64,000 bases of DNA. Source: an uncultured Pelagibacteraceae bacterium (lineage in GTDB: Bacteria > Pseudomonadota > Alphaproteobacteria > Pelagibacterales > Pelagibacteraceae). The stretch covers positions 62,001 through 126,000 of the forward strand of contig CACHUN010000003.1 in assembly GCA_902583075.1 (NCBI GenBank). Reading direction: 5' to 3'. Positions 49,231-58,955 of the stretch are shown here, one piece after another; position 1 is the first letter of the stretch, and the number at the start of each line of letters is the position of its first letter. Below the pieces are notes generated by a model. That model saw only the letters and a program-made list of their open reading frames with translations. It ran no database searches and had not been told where the DNA came from. The position numbers and the translations under genes were made by a program.

Positions 49231-50243
49231 TGACTAAAACTGACGTCGTTATTATCGGTGCAGGTCCAACAGGATTATTTTGCGCACATCAACTTGGTAT
49301 TATTGGATTGAAGTGTGAAATAGTTGATAACCTAGATAAAATAGGAGGTCAATGCATAGAGCTTTATCCTGACAAACCAATTTATGATATTCCAGCAGTT
49401 CCAGAGTGTACTGGAGAAGAACTTACAAACAATCTAATAAAGCAAATTAAACCTTTTAAGTTTAATTTTCATTTAAATGACAGAGTTCAAAAACTTAAAA
49501 AAGTAAATGATAATTGGATTATTACAACAACAAATAGAAAAGAATTTAGTGCACCAAATGTTGTAATTGCTGGAGGTGTTGGCTCGTTTGAGCCAAGAAA
49601 ATTTCCAACTAAAAGTGCAGAAAAATTTGATGGAACTTCAGTTTTATATTCAATTAAAGACAAAACTATTTTTAAAGATAAATCTGTAGCAATATTTGGT
49701 GGAGGAGACAGTGCTCTTGATTGGGCGATAGAACTTTCTAATACTTCCAAGGTCTCACTTATACACAGAAGAGATGAGTTTAGAGGGGCACCTGCGAGTG
49801 TTCAAAAAATAAAAGAATTAAGTGAAAAAAATATAATTAATTTATTTACAAAATACTCAATTAAAGATGTCAAAGGAAATGGGTCTTTAGAAGAAGTAGA
49901 AATTAAAAGTGAAGAAGGGGAGAGTAAAATATTAAAAGCTGATTATGTTTTAGGTTTCTTTGGTTTGATAATGCAACTTGGACCAATAGTAGAATGGGGG
50001 CTTAATTTAGATAAAAAAGCAATACCAGTTAATACTGAAAACTTTGAAACTAATAAAAAAGGTATATTTGCTATTGGCGATATATGTACTTACCCAGGAA
50101 AACTTAAATTAATTCTTTCAGGTTTTCATGAAGGTGCTCTAGCTGCCAGAGGTTGTTTCAAGTATGCAAGACCTAATGAAAAATACAGATTTGAATTTAC
50201 AACAGCATCTAATACTATCAAAGACAGACTGGGTGTAAAATAG
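49230..50243 (+). CDS. Ferredoxin-NADP+ reductase, thioredoxin-reductase-like
   Basis: 337-residue flavoprotein. The N-terminal FAD motif GAGPTGLFCAHQLG, GGQCIELYPDKPIYDIPA and the NADPH-binding GGGDSALDWAIEL are clear. The CxxC of true thioredoxin reductases is missing, which together with the adjacent ferredoxin points to the TrxR-like ferredoxin reductase (YumC) group. The terminal FAIGDICTYPGK and HEGALAA motifs complete the FAD domain. Similar genes are often mis-annotated as thioredoxin reductase. The stop overlaps the GTG start of the glutathione transferase. Confidence 0.92.
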
Positions 50244-50869
50244 TGATTGAGCTATTTACTGCCGATACACCAAATGGTTGGAAAATTAGCATCATGCTTG
50301 AAGAAATAAAACTTGATTATAAAGTTACAAAGGTAAATTTATCTGAAGGTGAACAACATAAGCCTGAATTTAAAAAAATAAGCCCTTTTAATAAAATTCC
50401 AGTAATTACAGATCACGAAAATAATAAGTCAGTATTCGAGTCAGGAGCGATTTTAATGTATTTGGGTGAAAAAAGTAAATTGTTTTATCCTGAAGAAAAT
50501 AAGTTAGAGATAAATCAATGGTTGATGGCACAAATGGGTTTAATTGGTCCAATGATAGGACAACATCATCAGTTTCATTACTATCATCAAGGTAAAAGTG
50601 ATTGGGGAGAAGAAAGATACTTTAAGATTACGAGAAAACTTTATGAGGATTTAGAAGCTAGGCTTTCCGCAAGTGATTATTTGGCGGGTAAGGATTATTC
50701 GATCGCAGACATTGCCACATGGTCTTGGATTGCAAGACATAAAAGACATGACATTGGATTAGAAAATTTTAAAGGTTTAGCAAGATGGTATGTGGATATT
50801 GCAAAACGTCCTGCTGTGATCAAAGGATTTAAAGTATTAAACAAAGATGCTGAGATAGATTACCCTTAA
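50243..50869 (+). CDS. Glutathione S-transferase family protein
   Basis: 208 residues: N-terminal thioredoxin-like domain (MIELFTADTPNGWKISIMLEE, with NKIPVITD and VFESGAILMYLGE binding glutathione) and an all-helical C-terminal domain containing SIADIATWSWI. It resembles the Nu-class YfcG/YghU group, which may reduce disulfides. It begins with GTG overlapping the reductase stop (TAGTG), so the three-gene unit looks redox-related. It ends four bases into the convergent dksA-like gene. Confidence 0.88.
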   Translation: MIELFTADTPNGWKISIMLEEIKLDYKVTKVNLSEGEQHKPEFKKISPFNKIPVITDHENNKSVFESGAILMYLGEKSKLFYPEENKLEINQWLMAQMGLIGPMIGQHHQFHYYHQGKSDWGEERYFKITRKLYEDLEARLSASDYLAGKDYSIADIATWSWIARHKRHDIGLENFKGLARWYVDIAKRPAVIKGFKVLNKDAEIDYP

Positions 50870-51282
50870 ATATCTGCGTAAACTTTTTCCTCTTTTTCGT
50901 GTTTTTCTTGTGCTGCTATACATAAAGTTGCAACTGGTCTTGCCATCAATCTTTTAAGACCAATTGGTTCTGCTGTATCTTCACAAAATCCATAGGTTCC
51001 ATTTTGAATTTTTTTTAAAGCACCATCAATTTTAGAAATTAATTTTATTTGTCTATTAATCGCTCTCATTTCAACATTTTTTTCAGTGTAAGAACTCGCT
51101 TGATCGACAATATCTGCAGATGCACTATTGTCATCCATTGAAGCATTAAATATCGCCTCATTGTTAGTTCTCTTAAGATCTTTTTTCCACTCCAGTAATT
51201 TTTGTTTGAAATACGCAAGATGTTTTGCACACATATATTTTTCAGTTTCTTTAGGGATATATTTTTTAGAAATTTTAACCAT
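50866..51282 (-). CDS. DksA/TraR-type transcription factor with two-cysteine finger
   Basis: RNA-polymerase-binding regulator of the DksA family. From ATG 51282 it has 138 residues: a helical N-terminus, a coiled-coil with Asp-rich tip (MDDNSASADIVDQASSYTEK), and a C-terminal finger. The finger keeps only one Cys of each CxxC pair (YGFCEDT and TLCIAAQ), so it probably binds zinc weakly or not at all. I prefer MVKISKKYIPK as the start over the longer frame from 51318. Convergent with the glutathione transferase. Confidence 0.88.
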   Translation of the reverse strand: MVKISKKYIPKETEKYMCAKHLAYFKQKLLEWKKDLKRTNNEAIFNASMDDNSASADIVDQASSYTEKNVEMRAINRQIKLISKIDGALKKIQNGTYGFCEDTAEPIGLKRLMARPVATLCIAAQEKHEKEEKVYADI

Positions 51283-51355
51283 ACTCAAATTTATAAATTC
51301 GGTGAATATATTCATCATTTATTGAGTGTCAAGAATGGATTAATTGTATAAATTA

Positions 51356-52657
51356 ATGAAAATGGCTATTTATAAAAAGAATATAAGTAATTTATTTTAT
51401 ATTTTTGTTTCAGCTCACTTAATCATATGGACATTGGTTCCAAGTTTAACAAATAACAATTTACCACTTGATACTATAGAGGCCTTAGCATGGGGTAGTA
51501 ATTTAGACTGGGGATTTAATAAGCACCCTCCGATGAGTGCATTTTTACCTGAAATATTTTACAAAATCTTTGGACCTCAAGACTGGGTTTATTATTTGTT
51601 AAGTCAAATCTGTATCGTAGTCTCATTCCTTGTAGTTTTTAAGTTAGCTGAAGATTTTTTTGATAACAAAATTTATTGTTTGCTATCAGTTTTGTTATTA
51701 GAGGGAATATATTTTTATAACTTTACTACACCTGAATTTAATGTAAATGTTTGCTTAATACCATTTTGGTCTCTTTCAGTTTTTTACTTATGGAGGGGAA
51801 TTAAAAATAATAAAATATTAGATTGGTTTCTACTCGGTCTATTTGCTGGACTTGGATTTTTATCTAAATACTTATTTGTCTATTTAGGTTTAGCAATAGA
51901 TGTACTTTTAATTTACATGATTTATACCAAAAGACTAAATTTAAAGTGCCTAGTTTCTTTCGTTCCTTTTATAATAATTTTATTACCACACATTATTTGG
52001 TTAACTGAGAATGATTATGTAACCATTACTTATGGACTTCTTAGAACTGGTTCTGAAGAAGCAAGTATTTTAAACCACTTAAAACATCCTACGATATTTT
52101 TAGGAAAGCAAATTGGTATATTATTACCGTTTTTACTAATGATTTTTGTTTTAGTTAAAAAATTTAAAATAAATATTAATTTAAACGACGAAAAGCTTTT
52201 GTTTTTATTATCAATTAATTTAATTCCAATTTTTTTTATTTTTCTTACATCATTTACTATGGGTATAAAAATTAGAACTATGTGGATGACGCCATTTTAT
52301 ATAAGCTTTGGCTTGTTATTTGTTTATATTTTAAAATCAGAAATTAATTTTGAAAAAATAAGAACGTTTTATTCAATCTTTTTGATATTATTCTTATTAT
52401 CTCCAATTTTGTATTCTTATGTTTCAATTACTCAAACTGATAAAAGAACTGATTTTGAGGGTAAAAATTTAGCTAAGCAGGCTAAAGTTTTTTTTGAAAC
52501 TGAAGGTGAGGAACTTGGAAAAATGGAATATATTAAAGGTAATGAGTGGATTGCAGGTAATATATCTTACCATCTTCCAGAAAGACCAAAATGGATTTAT
52601 AGTTCAAATGAAGTCCAATTGTGTAACAAAGATATGAAATGCTTAACATATAAATGA
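51356..52657 (+). CDS. GT39-family polyprenyl-phosphate-sugar glycosyltransferase
   Basis: 433-residue integral membrane protein with about ten hydrophobic segments. Near the N-terminus DTIEALAWG and WGFNKHPPM form the acidic and His-Pro-Pro landmarks of ArnT/PMT-like enzymes, which transfer a sugar from a polyprenyl phosphate donor on the periplasmic side. The acceptor is unknown; lipid A or a protein is possible. It shares ATGA with the next 41-residue frame, and a GT2 gene follows, the usual donor-making partner. Confidence 0.85.
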   Translation: MKMAIYKKNISNLFYIFVSAHLIIWTLVPSLTNNNLPLDTIEALAWGSNLDWGFNKHPPMSAFLPEIFYKIFGPQDWVYYLLSQICIVVSFLVVFKLAEDFFDNKIYCLLSVLLLEGIYFYNFTTPEFNVNVCLIPFWSLSVFYLWRGIKNNKILDWFLLGLFAGLGFLSKYLFVYLGLAIDVLLIYMIYTKRLNLKCLVSFVPFIIILLPHIIWLTENDYVTITYGLLRTGSEEASILNHLKHPTIFLGKQIGILLPFLLMIFVLVKKFKININLNDEKLLFLLSINLIPIFFIFLTSFTMGIKIRTMWMTPFYISFGLLFVYILKSEINFEKIRTFYSIFLILFLLSPILYSYVSITQTDKRTDFEGKNLAKQAKVFFETEGEELGKMEYIKGNEWIAGNISYHLPERPKWIYSSNEVQLCNKDMKCLTYK

Positions 52658-52779
52658 AATTTCAGTTAAACCAAAAAAACAAGAGACTTTTATTCATTAT
52701 TGGTATTGTTGTTTTAATTGAACTCTCAGGATATGGTTTTTTTGCTTCTCTATTTAGACTGATAGGCTCAGTAAGTTAA
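52654..52779 (+). CDS. 41-residue single-span membrane peptide
   Basis: A tiny frame too short for routine gene calling. It starts at ATG 52654 inside the stop of the GT39 gene (ATGA) and ends with TAA at 52777-52779, whose last base starts the GT2 gene (TAATG). The product begins MKFQLNQKNKRLLFIIGIVV: a basic N-terminus, then one hydrophobic span (about 12-33) and a short tail ending IGSVS. The exact fit between two coupled genes argues for a real, translated gene. It could be a subunit or anchor for the neighbouring transferases, as DPM2/DPM3 are for eukaryotic DPM synthase, but that is speculation. Confidence 0.65.
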   Translation: MKFQLNQKNKRLLFIIGIVVLIELSGYGFFASLFRLIGSVS

Positions 52780-53648
52780 TGAAAATAGTAATTTTAATTC
52801 CAGTTTTTAATGACTTTAAATCTGCATCAAAATTAATTGAAGAAATTGATATTAATGTCTCCGACCTTAAAGCTTCATTCTCAGTTATTGTAGTCGATGA
52901 TGCCTCAACTGAAGAAAAAATTTTAGAAACTAAAAATATAAAAAATATTAAATCTTTAAAATTAATAAATATGAGAAATAATAGAGGACATGCAAGATGT
53001 ATTGCTGCAGGACTTAAATATATCTCAGAAAATGAGGAATTTAATTATGTAATACCTATGGATGGAGATGGAGAGGATAGACCTGAGGAAATAAGAAACT
53101 TTATGGAAAAGATTAAAGATAATCCAAATAATACCATTGTTGGAGAAAGAGTGAAAAGATCAGAAAGTATTATTTTTAAAATCTGTTATTTTTTTCATAA
53201 AATTATTACTTTTACCTTTACAGGAAAATTTATAAAATTTGGCAATTACACTTGTCTTACAAAACAAACTGTTAAAAAATTAATCGAAGAGAAAGCAACT
53301 TGGAGTAGTTTTTCTGGTTCACTAGCAAAAAATGAGATTAATTTAATCAAATCTCCATCAATGAGAGGTCCAAGATACTTTGGCCCATCAAAGATGAGCT
53401 TTTTAAATTTGATAAAGCACTCTTTGGCAATTATTGCTGTGTTTAAAACTGGAGTGATCTTTAGATCGATAGCATTTTATGCAATATATTTAATAATAAT
53501 TGCTGAATATATAAGCCTAATTACTGCAATACCTCTAGCTTTAATCATTATTTTTGGTCTAGTTATTTTAAAAATCTCAGGAAGAGAAAATATGAATGAA
53601 TTTAATAATTCTTTAACAAACATTTCAGATATTGACACATTAAAATAA
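52779..53648 (+). CDS. GT2-family glycosyltransferase with C-terminal membrane anchor
   Basis: 289 residues. The GT-A domain shows the opening IVILIPVFNDFKSASKLIEEI, nucleotide-binding VVDDAS near 40, and PMDGDGEDRPEE with the DxD-like metal site near 95. C-terminal hydrophobic segments around 215-232 and 238-275 anchor it. It resembles dolichyl-phosphate-mannose synthase-like enzymes and probably charges a polyprenyl phosphate with a sugar for the GT39 protein. It overlaps the small membrane gene by one base. Confidence 0.85.
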   Translation: MKIVILIPVFNDFKSASKLIEEIDINVSDLKASFSVIVVDDASTEEKILETKNIKNIKSLKLINMRNNRGHARCIAAGLKYISENEEFNYVIPMDGDGEDRPEEIRNFMEKIKDNPNNTIVGERVKRSESIIFKICYFFHKIITFTFTGKFIKFGNYTCLTKQTVKKLIEEKATWSSFSGSLAKNEINLIKSPSMRGPRYFGPSKMSFLNLIKHSLAIIAVFKTGVIFRSIAFYAIYLIIIAEYISLITAIPLALIIIFGLVILKISGRENMNEFNNSLTNISDIDTLK

Positions 53649-53668
53649 TTTATTTTAAAATAATTTAT
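53641..53668. repeat. Short tandem repeat at the GT2/DUF1800 junction
   Basis: TAAAATAATTTAT occurs at 53641-53653 and again at 53656-53668, spanning the stop of the GT2 gene and the start of the DUF1800 gene. It is probably a small replication-slippage duplication that set the 18-base gap. Confidence 0.5.
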
Positions 53669-55094
53669 GAAAAATTTTTATCGTAAGGTTGCATTTGGAC
53701 TTGGACCTGATGAAAAGGTGCCATCTGATCCACTAGAGTGGGCAAACAACCAATTGAATAATGTTCCTGAATTTTCTTGGAAGGGAAAAATCTTACCAGA
53801 GAAAGAACTTAGAGGTTACTATAGAGAGTGGGTTTATGGAGATAGAAAAGTTTTAAGAAAAAAATTTAAAAACGATAAAGATGGCTACAAAAGAGAAAAA
53901 AATAAGTTAAGGCATGCAACTGGACAAAAATTTTGGTGGAACCTAGAACTTTGTATAAGATATTCAGAGGCTTTAAAAAGTCAAAATCCAGTTTTAGCTA
54001 AACTCTGGTACTTTTGGGGAAATCATTTCGCAATTAGTGAAAAAGATTTTTTAGCACAATATACAACAGGAGCATATCAGCGAGAAATTATCAGAGCTAA
54101 TATGAACCAAAACTTTGAAAAAATGGCACAAGAGGCAACCAAAGGTTGGTCCATGATTCACCATTTGGATAACGAACAAAATATTGGTCCAAAAAGTCAA
54201 AGTGCAAAATGGGCAAGAGAAAAAGGAAAAAAAAGAGGTGTAAATGAAAATCATGCAAGGGAACTTTTAGAGCTACACACTGTTTCACCAAATTGTGGTT
54301 ACTCTCAAGAGGATGTGATTCAAATGGCATATATTATGTCAGGTTGGAGACCCGAATGGGGAAAAAAAAGATTAGAAACTGGAGATGTCCATTTTGATCC
54401 TAATGCCCATCAACCTGGCTCAAAAATAGTTTTAGGTAAAAAATATAAAAGTGGAAGAAAAGGTTTATCAAATGCAATTACAGATTTAGTTAATCACCCA
54501 TCATGTAGAGAATTTATAGCCATGAAACTTTGTAGATATTTAATTACTGATAATCCTACAAAAGAAATGATGGAACCAATTATAAAAGCTTGGGAAAAAT
54601 CAGATGGTTTTTTGCCAGAGATTCATAAGGCTGCAATTGAGGTTGCTTTCCACTATTCTGATCAATACAATAAATTTCAGAATCCTGAAAACTGGTTGTT
54701 ACAAATGAGCAAAATGGCTGATGTTGATTTAATTCCATCTCCTGCATTTATGGATCTTTATAAAATTGGAAATAAACCTATCAGAGATCAAAGAGCATTA
54801 GAATACTTGATGGATGAGCTTGGTCAACATCCTTATTTAGCAAAACAACCAAACGGATGGTCAGATATTTCAGAGGATTGGATGTCACCAGAATTATTAA
54901 TAAGACGACTAGTTTATGCAAGAGAGGCTTATTATAAAAAATCTGGCAATTCACAAACAAAGGAATTTTACGAGGAAATGATTGAAAAAAATTATGATAA
55001 TCCAGGTGAAATTTTAAAAATTATAGGTCAACATAGAGAGCTTGTTCATAAACACGTAATATTGTTTAATTTACCGGAGACATTAAGATCATGA
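53667..55094 (+). CDS. DUF1800 domain protein
   Basis: 475 residues of the DUF1800 family, recognised by NENHARELLELHTV near 192, the YSQEDVIQMAYIMSGWR segment, and FDPNAHQPGSKIVLGK near 244. The central KLWYFWGNHF and HPSCREFIAMKLCRYL motifs also fit. No biochemical role is established for the family. It has no obvious signal peptide, unlike many family members. It overlaps the DUF1501 gene by four bases (ATGA); this DUF1800-DUF1501 pairing recurs widely in bacteria and implies a joint function. Confidence 0.87.
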   Translation: MKNFYRKVAFGLGPDEKVPSDPLEWANNQLNNVPEFSWKGKILPEKELRGYYREWVYGDRKVLRKKFKNDKDGYKREKNKLRHATGQKFWWNLELCIRYSEALKSQNPVLAKLWYFWGNHFAISEKDFLAQYTTGAYQREIIRANMNQNFEKMAQEATKGWSMIHHLDNEQNIGPKSQSAKWAREKGKKRGVNENHARELLELHTVSPNCGYSQEDVIQMAYIMSGWRPEWGKKRLETGDVHFDPNAHQPGSKIVLGKKYKSGRKGLSNAITDLVNHPSCREFIAMKLCRYLITDNPTKEMMEPIIKAWEKSDGFLPEIHKAAIEVAFHYSDQYNKFQNPENWLLQMSKMADVDLIPSPAFMDLYKIGNKPIRDQRALEYLMDELGQHPYLAKQPNGWSDISEDWMSPELLIRRLVYAREAYYKKSGNSQTKEFYEEMIEKNYDNPGEILKIIGQHRELVHKHVILFNLPETLRS

Positions 55095-56248
55095 AGATAT
55101 CAAGAAGAAATTTTTTAAAAGGTTCAGCTACTACATTATTTTTAGCTGGTTTTAATTTTCCAGTTTTAGCAAATGCTGATAAGAAAAAAAATCTTGTAAT
55201 TATAATGTTAAGAGGTGGAATGGATGGTCTATGTGCTGTTCCAATAATTGGAGATAAGAATTTTGAAAAGAGACGAAAAGATTTGATTTTAGACAAAACA
55301 ATAAAGTTAAATTCTGATTTTGCCTTACATCCTAAACTCAAAAACTTTCATAATTTGTGGCAAAATAATCTTGGAGCGATCGTGCATGCAACGAATATTC
55401 CATATACAAAAAGATCTCATTTTGATGGTCAAAATCTTATGGAAACAGGTGGTCATATTCCTTATGCAATTAAAACTGGCTGGCTAGGAAGAGGAATGAA
55501 ATTAGCTGAGCTAAAAGGGGATGGTCTTGCATTGGCATTACCAATGCCTTTAATTCTTAGAGGAATTCCTAGTAATGATAATTTTTATCCTTCAAAAAAA
55601 AGACTTCCAAGAACAGAACTTTTACAACTTTTAAAATCAATTTATGCAAATAAATCTGAGCATGATTTGGCTAATATGATGGAAATAATTGCTAACAGAT
55701 CTATGATGAATAATGGAGGCACCTCTATGTCTAGAAAAAATTCATCTTTAGCATTAAAGGCAGGTCTAGAATTAAAAAAAATAAATGGTCCTAGGGTTGC
55801 TGTTTTTGAAGTTGATGGTTTCGACACACATGCTGCACAAGGAGGTGTGAATGGTTCTCACTCAGATAGCTTAATTGAAATGGACTCAATTTTTAAAAGT
55901 TTAGAAAAAGGTCTAGGATCAGAAATAGAAAATACTTTAATCTTAACTTTAACTGAATTTGGTAGAACCATAGAACAAAATGGAGGGCGTGGAACAGAAC
56001 ATGGTTATGGCTCAGCAATTTTCATGGCTGGTGGTCTACTAAAACAAACTCAAGTTTATTCTGATTGGCCTGGATTAAAGAAAAAAGAATTATTTGAAGG
56101 AAGAGATTTAAATTCCACAATTGATGCTAGATCTGTATATGCTTCAGCCATGTCTACTGTTTTTGATATAGATTTTAAAAGAATTCAAAAAGAGGTTTTC
56201 TGGGGAGATAAACTTCAAAACTTATCAGATAAACTGTTTAAAACTTGA
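55091..56248 (+). CDS. Tat-exported DUF1501 protein (sulfatase/phosphatase-like fold)
   Basis: 385 residues. The N-terminus has the twin-arginine motif SRRNFLKG followed by a hydrophobic stretch and FPVLANA, so it is exported folded, perhaps with a metal. LVIIMLRGGMDGL near 35, FDTHAAQGG near 245, and LTLTEFGRTIEQNGGRGTEHGYGSA near 285 are DUF1501 landmarks with likely metal-binding Asp and His residues of the alkaline-phosphatase-like fold. The substrate is unknown. It overlaps the lyase-like gene by four bases. Confidence 0.9.
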   Translation: MKISRRNFLKGSATTLFLAGFNFPVLANADKKKNLVIIMLRGGMDGLCAVPIIGDKNFEKRRKDLILDKTIKLNSDFALHPKLKNFHNLWQNNLGAIVHATNIPYTKRSHFDGQNLMETGGHIPYAIKTGWLGRGMKLAELKGDGLALALPMPLILRGIPSNDNFYPSKKRLPRTELLQLLKSIYANKSEHDLANMMEIIANRSMMNNGGTSMSRKNSSLALKAGLELKKINGPRVAVFEVDGFDTHAAQGGVNGSHSDSLIEMDSIFKSLEKGLGSEIENTLILTLTEFGRTIEQNGGRGTEHGYGSAIFMAGGLLKQTQVYSDWPGLKKKELFEGRDLNSTIDARSVYASAMSTVFDIDFKRIQKEVFWGDKLQNLSDKLFKT

Positions 56249-57681
56249 TGAAAAAATTATTAATAATTTTTTTATCATTTTTATTTTTTTCTTTTACATC
56301 AATTTTAGCAGCTAGTGAAAACAACTATATTAGTAGTGAATATGATTACGAATTAAAGAATAAAATACCACAAATATTAGAGATTGATAAAAACTTAAAA
56401 TTTAAAAGCAAAATTATTAAACATAAAGGTGAAAAACTTCATAGAAAGAATATAGCCGCCAAAGATGGGGCAATTTTAGTATCAAATTTTCCTGGAGTTA
56501 AAGGGAATGTACAAAGGTTTCAATTAACTAAGGGATGTGCTGATAACAGTTGGGATTGCAGAGAAAAAAGTCTGGCAATCAAACTTAAAAGAAGTGAATT
56601 AAATTTTCCAAATGACAATAACATGGCAGCAAAATATGGGCATAGAACAAAAATAAAATTTAGTGTTTTTATACCTGATAATCCAACTGTCGATCATCTT
56701 GGTGTTTATGATGATATTATGCATTTTGGCCAACTCCACGGTTATGGCGATGAAGACGTGCCTTATAAATTTGTTATAGTTCCAAGTTCTGATTTAGGTA
56801 TAGTTAACACTGTTGATAAAAAAGGAAACGTAATAGCTTCAAAAGCTGACGCTTTAAATCCAAATGCGATACAACATGGTGATTTAGCTTTCTATTTTAG
56901 ATCAGTCATTTTTCCTGATAATTTAGATTCTCATAGCAAAGAAAATGCATTAATAATTTCTAGAAAAGGAAATTTCCATAATAAATGGATTGAATTTGAA
57001 ATAGATATTTTGTGGGCTCAGAATAAACTTGGTGAATTAACTTTAAAGCATGACAATCGAGAAATTTTTAGTTGTATAAAATGTGTAACTGCTCCAATTA
57101 ATCAAGATGTGGCCAAGAGAGATGGTAAAAAAAGCCAGCAAAGATTTAATTTTCAATGGGGTATTTACTCTTGGAGAAAAGGTGGTGAAAGTATAAAGAA
57201 ATTTTCTGACTTTGAGCCACCTATGGCAGTTGCTTTTTATAAAGATATACATTGGAGTAATAAAAAAGAAATTTCTAAAAAAAAAGCAAAATTAACTTTA
57301 CCAAAAAGTAAAATAAAACTTGAGGGAAAATATAAACTCAATTGGTACTGGGTTAATACTAATAATGTTACAAACAAAGTAACTAGAAGTGAACGTATAG
57401 TTTCAGATGTAATTTTTTTTAAAAATGGCAAATTTCAATTTGAAAAAATTGGATCAAGTAATATTATTTCTGACAAATATCGTAAAAAAATAAAAATTTT
57501 ACAGTATTATGATGATGAAATCAGAATTCAGGGGTATCTTGATCTTGATACTGATCAAGAGACTACTTCTGTTTTAATTATTTTAAAAAATAACAATGCT
57601 ACATTTAAAGGATCAGGAATATTTGAAGAATATTCTGATAAAACTGAAAATATTAAAATTGTTTTAGCACCTTTAAATTAA
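56245..57681 (+). CDS. Secreted polysaccharide-lyase-like protein
   Basis: 478 residues with a Sec signal peptide (1-23, ending ILA-AS). The middle (about 60-340) looks like a beta jelly-roll of the lyase type: it has [12 protein letters not shown], and [11 protein letters not shown] near 310, a motif that closes many PL7/PL20-like folds. The last roughly 130 residues form a separate beta-rich domain I cannot name. Two close cysteines (SCIKC, near 275) may form a disulfide. Enzyme activity is unproven. It overlaps the start of the run by ATGA coupling and ends four bases into umuC. It is the third gene of the DUF1800-DUF1501 unit. Confidence 0.6.
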   Translation: MMKKLLIIFLSFLFFSFTSILAASENNYISSEYDYELKNKIPQILEIDKNLKFKSKIIKHKGEKLHRKNIAAKDGAILVSNFPGVKGNVQRFQLTKGCADNSWDCREKSLAIKLKRSELNFPNDNNMAAKYGHRTKIKFSVFIPDNPTVDHLGVYDDIMHFGQLHGYGDEDVPYKFVIVPSSDLGIVNTVDKKGNVIASKADALNPNAIQHGDLAFYFRSVIFPDNLDSHSKENALIISRKGNFHNKWIEFEIDILWAQNKLGELTLKHDNREIFSCIKCVTAPINQDVAKRDGKKSQQRFNFQWGIYSWRKGGESIKKFSDFEPPMAVAFYKDIHWSNKKEISKKKAKLTLPKSKIKLEGKYKLNWYWVNTNNVTNKVTRSERIVSDVIFFKNGKFQFEKIGSSNIISDKYRKKIKILQYYDDEIRIQGYLDLDTDQETTSVLIILKNNNATFKGSGIFEEYSDKTENIKIVLAPLN

Positions 57682-58955
57682 GTCCTGATTGTTGGCAGTA
57701 GGTAGAAATCAGCTGTATCTATTTTGGAAGAATGCTCTCTTCTCATATTCCATCTTTTTTGGACACCAGCGCTAGCAAGACTTAACGTAGATCTTCCATA
57801 CCGGTAGTTAGTATTATCAATAGACTTCATTAAACCCTTAATTTTCTCGTCTTTTTCAGAATAAAATAGGTTCTTACTACGATCTTCATTGGATAAACCA
57901 GTAAGCATTACTCCTGCTTTTTGGTAACGATAGCCATTTTTAAAGATAGAGTCTAAAGCAACCAAAGCAGTTTTAACTATTTCAATGCTGTTGTTTGTAG
58001 AAATTGCAAAATCTATCGTTTTTGAGTTTGAGTAATACCCAAATCTACTTTGAAAAGGACTTGTTCTAACGAAAACAGTAATTGATTTTGTAATCAAAGA
58101 CTCAGATCTTATTTTTTCTGAGGCATTCAAACAATAATTTGCAACTGCTTCTTTTAATTCTTGGTATTTTTCAATTCTTTGACCAAAAGAACGAGATACT
58201 ACACAACTTTTTCTTTTTGATTGAGTTGTCTCAATATCAATACAAGGAACTCCTCTTAACTCCATTGCAGTTCTTGAACCCAAAACATTAGAATTTTTCT
58301 TTATCCACGTATTAGATTTATTTTTTAGTTGTTTTGCATTATAAATTCCATTTTTGTGATAAAATTTTGTTAATTGTCTTCCAACACCCCATACATCATT
58401 AATTTCAACTTTTTCTAATATGGGATCAATATTTTCAATTCCTATTAAACTTGTTACACCTGATTTTTTTTTCTTTGCAATATGATTTGCAACTTTGCTT
58501 AAAGTTTTTGTTTTAGCAATACCAATACTAGTTGGAATACCTGTCCACTTTAAAACTGTTTCTCTAATTTCTTTTCCAACTCTTTCAACCTCATTATCTG
58601 GAAAATTTGACAAATCTAGAAATGCTTCATCGATAGAATAAACTTCAATGGCAGAATTAAATCTTTTCAGCGTTCTCATCACTCTTCTAGATAAATCTCC
58701 ATACAAAGAATAATTAGATGAAAAAACTTCAACTTTATTTTTAATGATAATATCTTTTGCTTTAAAGTAAGGTTCTCCCATTTTAATACCTAAAGCTTTT
58801 GCCTCAGTTGATCTTGAAATTATACAACCATCATTATTAGATAAAACTACAACAGGTTTTTTTCTTATTTTAGGATTGAATAATCTTTCACAAGAAACGT
58901 AAAAAGAGTTACAATCAATAAGTGCTATTTTTTTAGTATACTGAATGGATGACAT
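57678..58955 (-). CDS. umuC: DNA polymerase V catalytic subunit UmuC
   Basis: Y-family error-prone polymerase for bypass of DNA lesions. 425 residues, normal length. Palm residues: [15 protein letters not shown] at 13 and the acidic [11 protein letters not shown] near 105. The HhH region ([11 protein letters not shown]), little-finger domain and C-terminal UmuC-specific tail follow. Begins 23 bases inside the end of umuD, the usual umuDC overlap. Confidence 0.96.
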   Translation of the reverse strand: MSSIQYTKKIALIDCNSFYVSCERLFNPKIRKKPVVVLSNNDGCIISRSTEAKALGIKMGEPYFKAKDIIIKNKVEVFSSNYSLYGDLSRRVMRTLKRFNSAIEVYSIDEAFLDLSNFPDNEVERVGKEIRETVLKWTGIPTSIGIAKTKTLSKVANHIAKKKKSGVTSLIGIENIDPILEKVEINDVWGVGRQLTKFYHKNGIYNAKQLKNKSNTWIKKNSNVLGSRTAMELRGVPCIDIETTQSKRKSCVVSRSFGQRIEKYQELKEAVANYCLNASEKIRSESLITKSITVFVRTSPFQSRFGYYSNSKTIDFAISTNNSIEIVKTALVALDSIFKNGYRYQKAGVMLTGLSNEDRSKNLFYSEKDEKIKGLMKSIDNTNYRYGRSTLSLASAGVQKRWNMRREHSSKIDTADFYLLPTIRT

